Shown piece by piece: positions 44,341 through 54,285 of a stretch of 64,000 bases of DNA. The notes below the pieces were generated by a model that saw only the letters and a program-made list of their open reading frames with translations, searched no databases and was not told where the DNA came from. Source of the DNA: Endothia cerciana (Eukaryota; Ascomycota; Sordariomycetes; Diaporthales; Cryphonectriaceae); assembly GCA_026119935.1 (NCBI GenBank), contig JALRMH010000039.1:310001-374000 (forward strand). Reading direction: 5' to 3'. The first letter of the stretch is position 1. The number at the start of each line of letters is the position of its first letter. The position numbers were made by a program, and so were the translations under genes.

Positions 44341-44942
44341 ACTGTCTGTGTGGGGGGGAAGAGGGCAGTATTGATCGTGGGGGCTCTCGGTGGTCGCAAG
44401 TCGCGTACGGTCAGTATCAAAAGCTGAAGCTAGATTTCATGGCGGGGGCGGGGCAGGAAATTTTCAGCGGAACGAATGGCAATCAGCACAGTCGTCATTG
44501 GTAGACAGGGACGAGGCACCGCTGATCTTAGGGGTCTAGGCGCCCCCAAACTTTATTATCAGCCCTACGACAACCACACAGACGGGGCCTCACAGTGCCT
44601 GTCTCACCGGGCTCACTCGACTACAGGTCTTAATCACGATTACGAGCACCGACTCTATCAAAGGACTAGGATGCTGCGAATTTCATATAATTTCTGACCC
44701 TTGTTGAACGAAAGAGGCGTCAATCATGAAAGGACCCCTGCTCGCCTGGCGCTTGCGGATTGGGCCAACGAATCACGCCGTGGATGTTGTTGACCTCAGA
44801 GGCTGTGACTTCTCAACGACTTATCTCCCATTCGCTTCACCTCGCTTCTTCATCCCCTCCGTATATGATCATATGAAGCTCATGGAATATGAACGTGGAT
44901 CTTGACCTGCCTCACTGAGTCTCTGCCTCCCGCTCCCTGAAC
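44341..44942. promoter_or_regulatory. Divergent promoter region, DPH2 / 482-aa protein gene
   Basis: 602 bases between divergent starts; presumed promoters for both. No further feature identified. Confidence 0.45.
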
Positions 44943-46391
44943 ATGGCACCCACAGACGGATCGAGGCCCTCGGTGCCTCCTTCTCACGTCTCAATCTCAG
45001 GCACCCTGTCAACAGATCCGGACATCTCGCCAGGACTCGTCCGTACAGAAGACAGCATGTCTCGCCAGTCGACTTCCTCCCAGCTTGGTGTCCCGGATCC
45101 CCCTCCTAGGCCATCCTCAGCACCACCAGGCGGTCATGATGGCAGTCCCTCCGACCCTCCGTCACCTCTGCTCCAGCAACCCAGCCTGCCCATGGGCAAC
45201 CTTGACCTCCAAGGCGTATCCTCGAACTCCATCTCCTCCCCGGCGCACAACGCAGACCACCTCAACGAAGATGAGAAGACCAGCAGCCGCACCTCCCGTT
45301 TCGTCGGCAACATGCTTGTGTCCCGGATCGGCCGCGCCTCCTGGCAGAGTCTGGAGTCCACCGCCCGCCTCCCCTTCTACCTCTCGCCCTGGGGCGACAA
45401 CCACCCCTTCACCCTGCCCAACCTGCGGAAGCGCGACCTCGCCCTCGCGGGCGTCGCGCACTTCGGCCTCGACGCGCTGGGGGCCAGCGCGGTCACCGTC
45501 GCTGAGAGCGCCATGGCGCACGCCGTCTCCGCTACTGTCGAGCAGACGGCCGACGAGGGGCTCTCGAAGGTCACGGGGAAGATGAGCAAGGGCCACATCG
45601 TGCAGCGCCGGGTCGGTATGAACAGCCTGACGCTGCGCATCAGGCATAAGCTGATCGGCGAGGCCGCCGAGTTGGTCTTCCAGGGAGTGAGGGATACGGA
45701 CGACCGCATGGCCTGCGCGAAGGGGTGGTTCTGTCCCTATCTGTACGCGTCGGGCCGGGAGCCGGAGATCGCTCGGGCCAAGGACTTCGCCATGGTGCAG
45801 CTGTTGACGCCGAGGCTGGCAGCGGATGCGAGCATCGCGCCAACGCTGCTCTCGTCGTTTATGGAGTCGGACACGCCTGTCGTGTCGCCTTTTGGGTGTC
45901 CGTGGGAGGATGCGTCTTTCAGGCCTAGCTTCTCGTTTCCCAAGTTCAAGAGGATGGCCATCTTTTTGACGGGCATTTCACCCTACCGGTACATCACTAC
46001 ACAGTCGGCGTGGTCCCACTCGAGGATACCGAACGAGGCGCGCATCACTTTCCATTTGTTCACTCATGTTCCCGCCGTCGTGCTGCCGGTTAGAGACCAG
46101 TCGCCAATCATGGCGTGGAGTCCGTGGACAGTGGCGCAGATGCTGGAGGAGAAGTGCCGCTATGACGTTAGGAAGCATGTGAGAGAGCTACTCGACTTTA
46201 TTAGCACAGTCATCGATGAAGATGCGGTAAAGGGCAGTCTCGGATCGTCTGGACATGGATGGCGGGATGTCGTGGAGGGTTGCCTGCATTCCATGCTTAG
46301 CGCCGTTCTCAACGTTCCGGATGCCATCCGTGAGACCGCCAAGGAGTGCTGTGAACTGGAGAGGACAGGTGTTGTTGCCTTTAGATACTAG
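44943..46391 (+). CDS. Conserved-looking fungal protein of unknown function
   Basis: Intron-less 482-aa frame starting at ATG 44943, with codon use like the neighbouring housekeeping genes. The first 120 residues are Ser/Pro-rich and probably disordered. The rest is folded: SRFVGNMLVSRIGRASWQSLESTARLPFYLSPWGDNHPFTLPNLRKRDLALAGVAHFGLDALGASAVTVAESAMAHAVSATVEQTADEGLSKVTGK (hydrophobic Ala/Gly helix inside), then RHKLIGEAAELVFQGVR, a segment FKRMAIFLTGISPYRYITTQSAWSHSRIPNEARITFHLFTHVPAVVLPV, and a helical C-terminus. I do not recognise a named family and propose no function. A real gene is likely because of length, the ATG and the absence of stops over 1.4 kb. Confidence 0.8.
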   Translation: MAPTDGSRPSVPPSHVSISGTLSTDPDISPGLVRTEDSMSRQSTSSQLGVPDPPPRPSSAPPGGHDGSPSDPPSPLLQQPSLPMGNLDLQGVSSNSISSPAHNADHLNEDEKTSSRTSRFVGNMLVSRIGRASWQSLESTARLPFYLSPWGDNHPFTLPNLRKRDLALAGVAHFGLDALGASAVTVAESAMAHAVSATVEQTADEGLSKVTGKMSKGHIVQRRVGMNSLTLRIRHKLIGEAAELVFQGVRDTDDRMACAKGWFCPYLYASGREPEIARAKDFAMVQLLTPRLAADASIAPTLLSSFMESDTPVVSPFGCPWEDASFRPSFSFPKFKRMAIFLTGISPYRYITTQSAWSHSRIPNEARITFHLFTHVPAVVLPVRDQSPIMAWSPWTVAQMLEEKCRYDVRKHVRELLDFISTVIDEDAVKGSLGSSGHGWRDVVEGCLHSMLSAVLNVPDAIRETAKECCELERTGVVAFRY

Positions 46392-46607
46392 TCTTCAGGC
46401 TGTACTATCTAGCCTCAGCTAACAGCGTCCTTTCGTGGTGATGGCCCTTGCTGTGATGAGAACACAGGCAGATGAGAGAGCACATATTTTCTTATATCTG
46501 CACCTCGTGATAACGAACTATAACATAGGGGCAACTAGGAAGACGAGTAACAAGGAAGAAATATCCGAAGATCTAGGGCACCTAATTAAAGGCATGAGAA
46601 ACACATG

Positions 46608-47031
46608 CTACGCCCGACTTCTTCTGGTGAATGCTTCTAGATGATTGTCAAAGATGCTGGCTACCGAGTCCTCCCGTGCATATCGAGATGACACGGAAGC
46701 CATGTGATTCTCGTCAGAGTGCGAGGTGAGTTCGGCGAGCCTCTTCGTGAATTTATCACAGACGGTCCTGCAGTAGCTCATCACTGGCTCCAGGGCTTTC
46801 AGGCTAGCCAGCTGATCCGGCGAGAGAGCTGCGTCTTCACGCCCAGCGAGGTCTTCTTCGAAGGGCCTGATCGCAATTTGAAATGCATCTAGCACCGTTT
46901 GGAGATCCTTAAGTGTGTTCGGAGCGCGCTTGATTCCTTTGACTGTATCATTCAAGGCTTTGCAGCTGTCGTATATCAGACGAGTGACGGCAATCACACC
47001 TGCTGTGATACTGAGAGGTTCGACTGGGCAT
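46608..47031 (-). pseudogene. N-terminal PigL_N-like domain of a fungal NLR, start codon out of frame
   Basis: The minus-strand frame gives EPLSITAGVIAVTRLIYDSCKALNDTVKGIKRAPNTLKDLQTVLDAF and continues to a stop at 46608, about 135 residues. This is the helical N-terminal domain seen in fungal NACHT/STAND proteins (PigL_N, related to HeLo-like cell-death domains). The only nearby ATG (47031) is one base out of frame with it, and the frame otherwise lacks an initiator. There is no NACHT domain downstream on this strand; frame sequence after residue 100 is low-information. Read as a truncated, non-functional remnant. Alternatives: a spliced start that I could not find, or a short stand-alone domain protein. 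Confidence 0.6.
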
Positions 47032-47180
47032 GTTGTGAGGAATAGCTGCTCGCCACTCCCTTGGGATTATAGCTGCTCGAAGTCTTCTTAAAAGTAATTC
47101 TATACGTCGAAAAATCTAAGTGATATGTTCTGTATCAGGTTAGGAGGAGCTCTTCAGATATTCCACAGAGTACTCAGGCA

Positions 47181-49675
47181 ATGTGCTACGGCCCGCCGAT
47201 CCAAAGAGACAACAGGAACATTCCACTGCTCGTTCGACTAACCCAGCTTGTGTACTGCGCGAGACGACCATTGTCCCCTAAGGAGCCGTCCCCTAAGGAG
47301 CTCTTTGCCGCTCTTCGCCAAGCTTATCAGGATCCCTTCAATGCTCGAGAGGTCACGGACGACGTTTTGATGAAGCAGTTGCTGGACGTCTCGAAGGGAC
47401 TTGCGGAGATCACGAAATCCAAAGAGCCGACAGTTCAATTCATTCACGAGACCGTGAGAGACTTCCTCCGCGATGGAGGATTGAAGACCGTCTCTGAACA
47501 GCTGGTCGACGTTGATGGACACGAGATGCTCAAGACGAGCTGTATGCAACAAATCCGTGCGCCAGTAGGAGATCATCTTACATTACTTGCGCACTACCGT
47601 GAACAAGCGAGTAACAACTATCGTACCAACCGAAACGGAGTCACCAAGGAAGAGCAAGAGGCATTCCGGCAGCAGGCATGCGAAAAGTTTCCTCTGTTAG
47701 AATACGCGGTGCAGAATGTATTGTTCCATTTCGATCGGTATAAGGGCTTGGGGACTGCCCAGAACAGGTTTCTCGAAAGCTTTCTCGATCCACCCCGGAT
47801 TGCATTGTACAACCTATTCGAGAGATACCGCACGCGCCGTTTCGCTCAGGTGATAGTTCGATGCTATACATTCTAGCTCATCATGGATGCGACCACCTTA
47901 TCGAAGAGCCTTCGGCTTCGAAAGCAGAGTATGCTAGACAAGAGCCAGGAGAGGAGTTTCCATCGGCGCTCGTTTGTGCCATCTATTCTGGTAATCTGGA
48001 CACGGCATGGGCTTTGGTCAGCCTGGATCCCAAACGGCGATACCGAGACATCATCACACCTCTCACCAAAAACCGCTTTTCAAGAAGCAAACCCTTGTTC
48101 CACATGCTCCAAAACTAAGGCATATAGATCTGTTGGAAAAGGTGGTTGAGGATAGGCATTGCAAGCGCGATCTTCTCAACCCGAAACTTGACCAATGGGG
48201 AATAGAGGTGACTGATCTCTGCTTGAAGTACTCGAACATACCTGGATTTCCTCAGCTACCTCCAACAGCCAAGGACCATGCCGAACAAGCACGCAAGCTA
48301 GGTACCACACTACCTTTCATTCGCGAAGCCTTAAAACTCGAACCCAACCTGATCTTGAGTAGAACCTTGTTGGGGATGAAGATGCCGGACTGTGCCATCC
48401 ACATTGACTTCCCATCACTAGTGGACCTCTTCTTGGGGTGCTCTTGCGCCGGCAAAAATACCCTTGACCACTACCTCCATTTAGCAGCAAGGCTTGGAAA
48501 CCTTTTCGATGGTAAAAGATGCTCTATGCCGAGGTGCAGACATGAAGTCTCAGGATGAGACTGGGCAGACGGCTTTGCATTGTGTTGCAACATTATTGGG
48601 CGGTGGATTTTTGATTGATTCACTACTAAAATTCTTGCCCGACGAGTTCTCACCAAACGTGGGTATCGAAGACCGCGACGGACGGACTGCTCTGGCTGTC
48701 ACAAATGGCGTTCTTAGTTACAAGGAACCGGACTTCTTCCTCAAAGCTGGAGCCGATCCCAACACCGTCGTGCAGACTCCCTATGGTCAGCAAACCACTA
48801 AATTTGCGCTTTCATTGCACGCAGAGAACGGGACAGGTTTGACATCTTGGTATCCAGTGGGCGTTGCGACTTGAATGCCCGTGACAGCTGCGGTCGGACC
48901 CCTTTATCGTGGTGCTTTAGGTGTGGAGATGAAAACAAGTCAATATTCCAAAGCGAAATTTTTGTTGTTGTTGAGGCTCTTCTGGAGAATAGTGCCGTGG
49001 ACCTCAACTCACGAGACAATACTCGTTACACCATTTTGGAATATCTCATCAGATGCTCAGGTCCTCCAATGGGTAACCGCATAGCACATTTCGTCCAGAA
49101 GTTCTTACAGTCCGAACGGCTCGATCCAAACCTAAAGACTAGCAATGGTGAGGCCCCCTTGGAGCTGATCATCTCACTGTATGATACATGGCCGGAGGAG
49201 TTTGGCGATATCCACCGAAGTGTTAGTGTGTACCAAGGTGTTCTGGTGTTCCAACCGATGCCAAGGGAGGTAAAGGGGGATGAGAGGAAGGAATTCTTCT
49301 CAGAACATCTGGCCGCAGTGACAGAACTACTTCTGGGCACGGGACCGGTGGATCGCCCTGTACAGGAACGGTGTGTCTCAGAAGCTCCGCCAGCGCTTCA
49401 AAGCTTGATTCTCAAGCCCCTGACGTGGACTTAAAAGAACCAGTCATCCTGAAAACTTGCACTCTTGCACCTGGTTATTGTGCAGCATCAGGAGTTTCCT
49501 ACGCACTGTATCTTGAGTACGTCGGGCATGTAGACAGCTTCAGAGGCAGACACTTCATTTGGAGACGTCGTTTCACTACGCGTATCACCAGGAAATCCTG
49601 TCACAGATGGGGGCAGAGTTCCTCCCAGATGTTACAACATCTACAGAAATCGTACTTGCGGACTCGGGTAATTAG
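47181..49675 (+). pseudogene. Broken NLR-like gene: winged-helix segment plus ankyrin repeats, four frame changes
   Basis: Protein-like sequence runs through five successive frames without large gaps. 47181-47876 carries the NLR post-NACHT segment (LLVRLTQLVYCARRPLSPKE...KELFAALRQAY, VQFIHETVRDFLRDGG). Then come 47861-48118 (LYILAHHGCDHL, ALVCAIYSGNLDTAW), about 48120-48495 (LDHYLHLAARLGNLFDG), 48505-48845 (GADMKSQDETGQTALHCVA, DGRTALAVTNG; ankyrin repeats) and 48847-49434 (CDLNARDSCGRTPLSWC, VDLNSRDNTRYTILEYLI). Each switch is a one-base shift inside sequence that reads as conserved on both sides, so introns do not explain it. A C-terminal scrap ends at 49675. The NACHT core itself is absent. 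An in-frame 15-base tandem duplication occurs at about 47,272-47,301. Interpretation: dead or reservoir NLR copy. Confidence 0.75.
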
Positions 49676-49906
49676 CATATGTGGCCAGGAAGTGACTGCA
49701 TAGTGCCAACCGAGGAGCTTTGCCGTCATAAGGATTTTGGTAAAACCCAGGTATTTTTGGATAAGAAGTTTAATAGGGGCCTCTTGGTTCGACCTAAAAC
49801 TCCTCGCCTTCAAATTTGATGTTATATTCCCAGATTACCAGGTCATCCAAGGTTGCTTGGAGTCATGTCCCACGTCTGTAGGAAAATACCTAGGCAGGTG
49901 TCTTGA

Positions 49907-50818
49907 TCAGCATCCTGAGCACCCTCGCACAAAGACCTTCATCTTGTCGAAGAAGGCCCCCATCTGCGCCGCCACATCCTCCTCGTTCGTCTCCAGCGCA
50001 AAGTGCCCAGCATCCAGCCACCTGACCACCAACCTCCCCTCCTCCACATCCCTCGCGAACGCCTCCGCGCCCTCCTTGACAAAGATGGTGTCGTTCCGCC
50101 CCCAGACCGCCAGCACCGGCACGCCCGACTCCCTCAGGTACCGCTGGAACCGCGGGTACATCTCGACGTTCGTCCGGTAGTCGTAGAACAGGTCCAGCTG
50201 CGCCTCCCTGGTGGCCGGGGACGCGTCCAGCAGCGTCTGGTCCAGCGTCCAGCCCTCGGGCGGGACCTCCCCGGGGCGCGGGTGCCCGTCCGTGTACTGC
50301 CACCTCGTCGTGGGCAGCGCGAGCGCGCCGCGCAGGGCCTCGCGGTCCGCCGCGGCGCCCGACGCCCAGTACCGGCGGAGCGGCGCCCAGAACTCCGCGC
50401 CCAGGCCCTCCTCGTAGGCGTTGCCGTTCTGCGTGACGACGGCGCTGACCAGCCCCGGCCTGCGCAGCGCGAGCCGCAGCCCCGTCGGCGCGCCGTAGTC
50501 GAAGATGTAGATGGCGAACCTCGTCAGCCCCAGGGCGTCCACGAAGGCCTCGGCGGTGGCGGCGAGGCCGGCGAAGGTGTAGGCGTAGCCGCCGCGCGCC
50601 GGGGGCACGCGCGTGAAGCCGAAGCCCGGGAGGTCGGGGGCGACGACGCGGTAGCCGCGGGTGGCGAGGAGGGGGATCAGGTTGCGGAACATGTGGCTGC
50701 TGGAGGGGAAGCCGTGGAGCAGGAGGATGGTGGGGGTGGTGGGGAGGGCGGGGCCGGCGTGCCTGTAGAAGATATCAACGCCGTCGGCGGTGACGGTGGA
50801 GATCTTCGTGGTGGCCAT
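49907..50818 (-). CDS. Alpha/beta hydrolase, epoxide hydrolase/dehalogenase type
   Basis: Single-exon 303-aa cytosolic hydrolase, start ATG 50818 (MATTKISTV). Oxyanion segment LLLHGFPSSSHMFRNLIPLLA (HGxP), APDLPGFGFT, the nucleophile elbow FAIYIFDYGAPTG with Asp at the nucleophile place (as in epoxide hydrolases and haloalkane dehalogenases, not esterases), a cap domain (about 135-215), PVLAVWGRNDTIF carrying the second acid, and the catalytic His in DAGHFALETNEEDVA. The substrate is unknown. Sequence is markedly more GC-rich than the NLR ruins on its left and lacks introns, but that alone does not prove transfer. The nearest gene on the right is Pal1. Confidence 0.88.
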   Translation of the reverse strand: MATTKISTVTADGVDIFYRHAGPALPTTPTILLLHGFPSSSHMFRNLIPLLATRGYRVVAPDLPGFGFTRVPPARGGYAYTFAGLAATAEAFVDALGLTRFAIYIFDYGAPTGLRLALRRPGLVSAVVTQNGNAYEEGLGAEFWAPLRRYWASGAAADREALRGALALPTTRWQYTDGHPRPGEVPPEGWTLDQTLLDASPATREAQLDLFYDYRTNVEMYPRFQRYLRESGVPVLAVWGRNDTIFVKEGAEAFARDVEEGRLVVRWLDAGHFALETNEEDVAAQMGAFFDKMKVFVRGCSGC

Positions 50819-51698
50819 GCTGGACGGGAATTCTGGCTCTGGTAGGGGGTCCAGGGTATTAAGTGGTGATGCCCTGGTAGAATGTTAAGATGTTGGTGAG
50901 GTTTGTGCGGTGATCCGGATGGGGACCCTCACAGGACCGCAGTTCATATATACTCGACGTGAGGATCATGCTCCATTATCTATATGTTAGCTGAGGTGAA
51001 TAATCAGCAAGTATTAGCTCACCCGTCTAGGGAAAGCTGGACACCGTGCTGCCCGAGTGAGCCAGTACTGGCCTGGCCGGTGGGTAATAGATTGTAATCA
51101 TAAGACGCCTTTTCAGTCCAGTGTATGTATACCCGGACGACGATGGAAACAGACTAATAATCTGATTATACAGGGAAGTGGGGTCACGATTTCTCCGCCT
51201 CCATCTCCATATTTCCGAACCGACATATGCGGGCATCTGCGCCCTACAGGGCGTGTGAGGAAGCACACGCGGAAGGGCGAGACGTGCGGCGGGAGGCTAG
51301 AGCAAAGAGGTTCCAGGGTCGAGGCCAGTGCAGGGCCAGATTCTCAGACGGCGTCGCGCCCTTCCGTCCGAGGGGCCCCCCGGCCTGGGACACGGTTGGA
51401 AAATAGCAGTCAGGGAGGGGCCCATCAGTAATCATCCGGCGCGCAGAGCGGCCGCCCTGTTGACAAACATACTCGTCGCACGTAACGATGAGGTCGAAGT
51501 GAAAGGATTTCATTTAGTCGGTCAAAATATCCAAGGGGCGATCCGGAAATCAGTCGGACCACCATCAGTCAGCCTGCTTTGCTATATCCAGAACACAAAC
51601 CGTATAAACGCCGTGCCCAGCCACTGCCGCTCGTTATCCAGAGGATACACCGGGAGCCGGCCTCCCCTACACCGACCAGATCAGCCTTGCGAGGGCTT
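50819..51698. other. Intergenic region between alpha/beta hydrolase and Pal1 genes
   Basis: 880 bases with the hydrolase promoter at the left and the Pal1 3' region at the right. No other gene recognised. Confidence 0.45.
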
Positions 51699-52537
51699 TC
51701 ACTTCCGCCTGAGGCTGCCCAGGCGCCTCTTCAGCCCCTCCGCCAGGTTGCTGGCGCTCCTGGGCCGCGGGCCGCTGCCGCTCGCCACGACCGCGCTCGC
51801 GCTCGAGCTCCTCTGGCGCACCAGCACGGGGTTCCCGCCCTGCGCCCTGCCGCCGTCCCGCGGGGCCTGCGACACCATCTCGTAGTCGCCGCGGCTCTCC
51901 CTGTCGCGCACCGACTGCGACCGCCCGACGCCGGCGGCCTCGCGCCTCTTATGCTCGTTGTCGGCGGTGAACCCGGGCTCGCCCTTGCCCTTGAGGTCGT
52001 CAGGATCGTATTGCTGCGGGGGTCGGGTTAGTCTGACCTGTCCGGATCAGGGGTAGAGAGGAAGCGGTAGGTTTGGGGGGAGGGGGGAAGGGGGGTGTGG
52101 CAAGCACGTACGAGGCCAGGCCAGCGCTTGTAGGCGCCGCCACCGGGGCTCATCTGTCTCATGAGGTCCTCGCCGTCCTCGTAGTCCATCAGCTGCCCGT
52201 TCATGGCCCTCTCGCCGGGCGGGACGACGGCGACACCGTCGAGCGGCCGGCCCTTGCGGAGCGCATCCAGCTGCAGCTCGCGGGGCGTGGCCTCCCAGGC
52301 GGCCCTGTTGCCCTCCTTGGTGGCGGCCAGGGGGGAGAGCTTCCGGTTGATGTTGAAGGACGGCCTTGCGGCGTCATAGGGGCCGCCGTGGTGGTAGTGG
52401 CCGCCGAACGAGGTGTTGTCCAGCCTGTCGATCGTATCCGGGACGAAGATCTTCTGCTTGGGGCGGCGCGGGTGGCCGACGGATCTGCTGCGGCGGACGC
52501 TGTCCGTGTAGGACGGCGGGGGGGGTAGGACAGACAT
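51699..52537 (-). CDS. pal1: Pal1-family cell morphology protein
   Basis: Exons 52537-52112 and 52013-51699, about 246 aa. Pal1 proteins bind the plasma membrane and actin patches and support polar growth in fission yeast and filamentous fungi. The hallmark DTIDRLDNTSFGGHYHHGGPYDAARPSFN sits at about residues 34-62, preceded by a Pro-rich N-terminus and basic RSVGHPRRPKQKIFVP. Downstream the protein is disordered, with Ser- and Arg-rich stretches, RELQLDALRKGRPLDG, and a basic C-terminal helix AEGLKRRLGSLRRK. The (TG)17 tract lies in its 5' leader. Length is short compared with some Pal1 proteins but covers the conserved block. Divergent from the USB1 gene across 1.7 kb. Confidence 0.88.
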
Positions 52538-52560
52538 GTCTGCGGGGATGTTGAGGTGGG

Positions 52561-52561
<1 letters not shown>

Positions 52562-52595
<34 letters not shown>
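52562..52595. repeat. (TG)17 dinucleotide microsatellite
   Basis: Seventeen uninterrupted TG units 25 bases upstream of the Pal1 start, so it would be in the 5' UTR of that gene. Potential Z-DNA-forming and length-variable sequence. Confidence 0.95.
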
Positions 52596-52596
<1 letters not shown>

Positions 52597-52929
52597 TTGA
52601 TTGAGATAGAGTCGTCGCGGAATGGCAATAAGATTTCGGTGAGGTAGAGAGACTCGTGCGACCCTCGAGGGAGATCCCGGGATGAGAAGACTGCCACGGT
52701 GAGTGGGTGCTGTGACTGCTGTGTGGAGGGTGGCAGGTGCGTCTGTATCAGACGACAGTCTTATATTTCGCCAGGTGAATCAAGTGACTAGTATTTTGAT
52801 GCGCAGGACTACTACTTGCAGGCCGAGAGTGAGGATGTCATGGGGGTTGAGGAGGAAAAAGCATCGTCACCCGGGCTGCCCAGCTGTCCCGAGGGGCGGG
52901 ATAATAAAGGCATTCCATGTATTGTCTGC

Positions 52930-52969
52930 TGGTGGTGGTGGTGCTGGTGCTGGTGGTGGTGGTGGTGGT
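52930..52969. repeat. (GGT)n-rich tract
   Basis: About 40 bases of GGT/GCT triplets in the pal1-USB1 intergenic region; non-coding by context. Confidence 0.85.
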
Positions 52970-53667
52970 ATGGCGTAAGTGGTCCGATCCAGGTCTGCTC
53001 TGCCTCTCTGCCTCGCTACTGTGCCATCCAGGAAGCCGGCCTAGGGCGTTCTCCTAATACGACCGGACCCGGTCAGCCTACTATCATAACTTATTGTACA
53101 AGCGCCTTCTTTAGCGCCCGAGATGATCCCCGCCACGTAGCACCTCTGGCTCGAAATTACGTCCTGGGCACCACGTGCCAACGCGTCTCTTCAAGCTGCG
53201 AAGGCGACAGAGAGAGAGAGAGGGAGAAGGTGGGGATAGATGGGCGTGGTTCTGGGTGGGCCTAGAACCCGGAGAACCATGCTAAGAAAGACGTACGAAA
53301 CCGGAAATAGGGCAGCATGCCATCCCTGTCCGTCGAAGGGAGGGGAAGAGAAGAGGAAAATACTGGTACATACTCGATCCCGCGCAGCCTCGAGAAAAGC
53401 GAACGCGGACCTCATCAGGTTGGACTAACATACATAGTACCACTAGGACTATTGCGGCCCCCTCCCAGCCACACTGCCAGAGAGGGGGAAAAAAAAAATC
53501 AGCCTCGCACGCCTCGTAACGACGGAACTCCCGGAACATGGAAACCATGCTGCTGTAGTACATGCTTAGTAGCAGCACGAGAAAGGGCCCCGGCGGGTCC
53601 CGTGGCTGGATATCGTCCCAGGAGAGATCCCGGTACTTACAACCCAGCCTTCGTCAGCATTCCAACA

Positions 53668-53701
53668 GAGGAGAGATAGGCCCGCCAGCCTATCTCTCCT
53701 C
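53668..53701. repeat. Perfect 14-bp inverted repeat with 6-base loop
   Basis: Left arm 53668-53681 and right arm 53688-53701 are exact reverse complements, with loop CCGCCA between them. Mixed-composition stem (8 of 14 G:C). Could form a stable hairpin in DNA or RNA. It is not followed by a T run, so it is not an obvious terminator. Confidence 0.9.
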
Positions 53702-54285
53702 GAGCCCCTGTCGACGTCGTGGCCCTGTCGCTGGAATCCAGGGCTCGACGTCATTCCCGCCAGGGACTCGTCGCTCTGGGCTCAGGACCCAGAAGCTTCC
53801 TCAGGGTCCCAGCGATCGCCATTGCCCATCACTGGGCTAGGACGTCATTTCGTATTACCGTACGTAGGGCACAACAACAGATAAGCGGTAATCACCTCGT
53901 ATATTTTTTTATTTTTTTATTTATTTATTTTTTATTTCCTGGTTGGTATGCCCAAACTCGCACGCCTGACAGGAGAATACCGATTTACTGGCTAGGCCAC
54001 AGGCACAACAATCGGGCGAAGGGGGGGGGGCGATGGGGGTCCCCTGTGCAGGCCCCGCTACCCCCCAGGCCCCATCCCTACTGGGATAAGGCACCCGCGT
54101 ACCGCAGCAGACCCCCTGTGGAAACTTTTCATCCCACCTCTGAGGCTGTGGTGTGTCACCTGAGGCATCAGCCAGTCAGCCCGCCGGCATCCTGCAGGGC
54201 GACCACGGGAACCCCATAAGCCACGACCCTGCACCAACGGTTTTCGGGCATGCGGCGACGATGATGGGGATGAGCCTCGGACAAG

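Larger units (their letters stand above)
52538..54285. promoter_or_regulatory. Divergent promoter region, pal1 / USB1
   Basis: 1.75 kb of simple-sequence-rich DNA with no credible gene. Includes a (TG)17 tract, a GGT-rich tract, an AT-rich run (about 53,900-53,935) and a strong perfect 14-bp hairpin. Long minus and plus frames here are low-complexity artefacts. Confidence 0.5.

Noticed and set aside
50003..50845. 280-codon plus-strand frame
   Set aside because: Antisense of the alpha/beta hydrolase, Arg/Gly/Glu-rich shadow.
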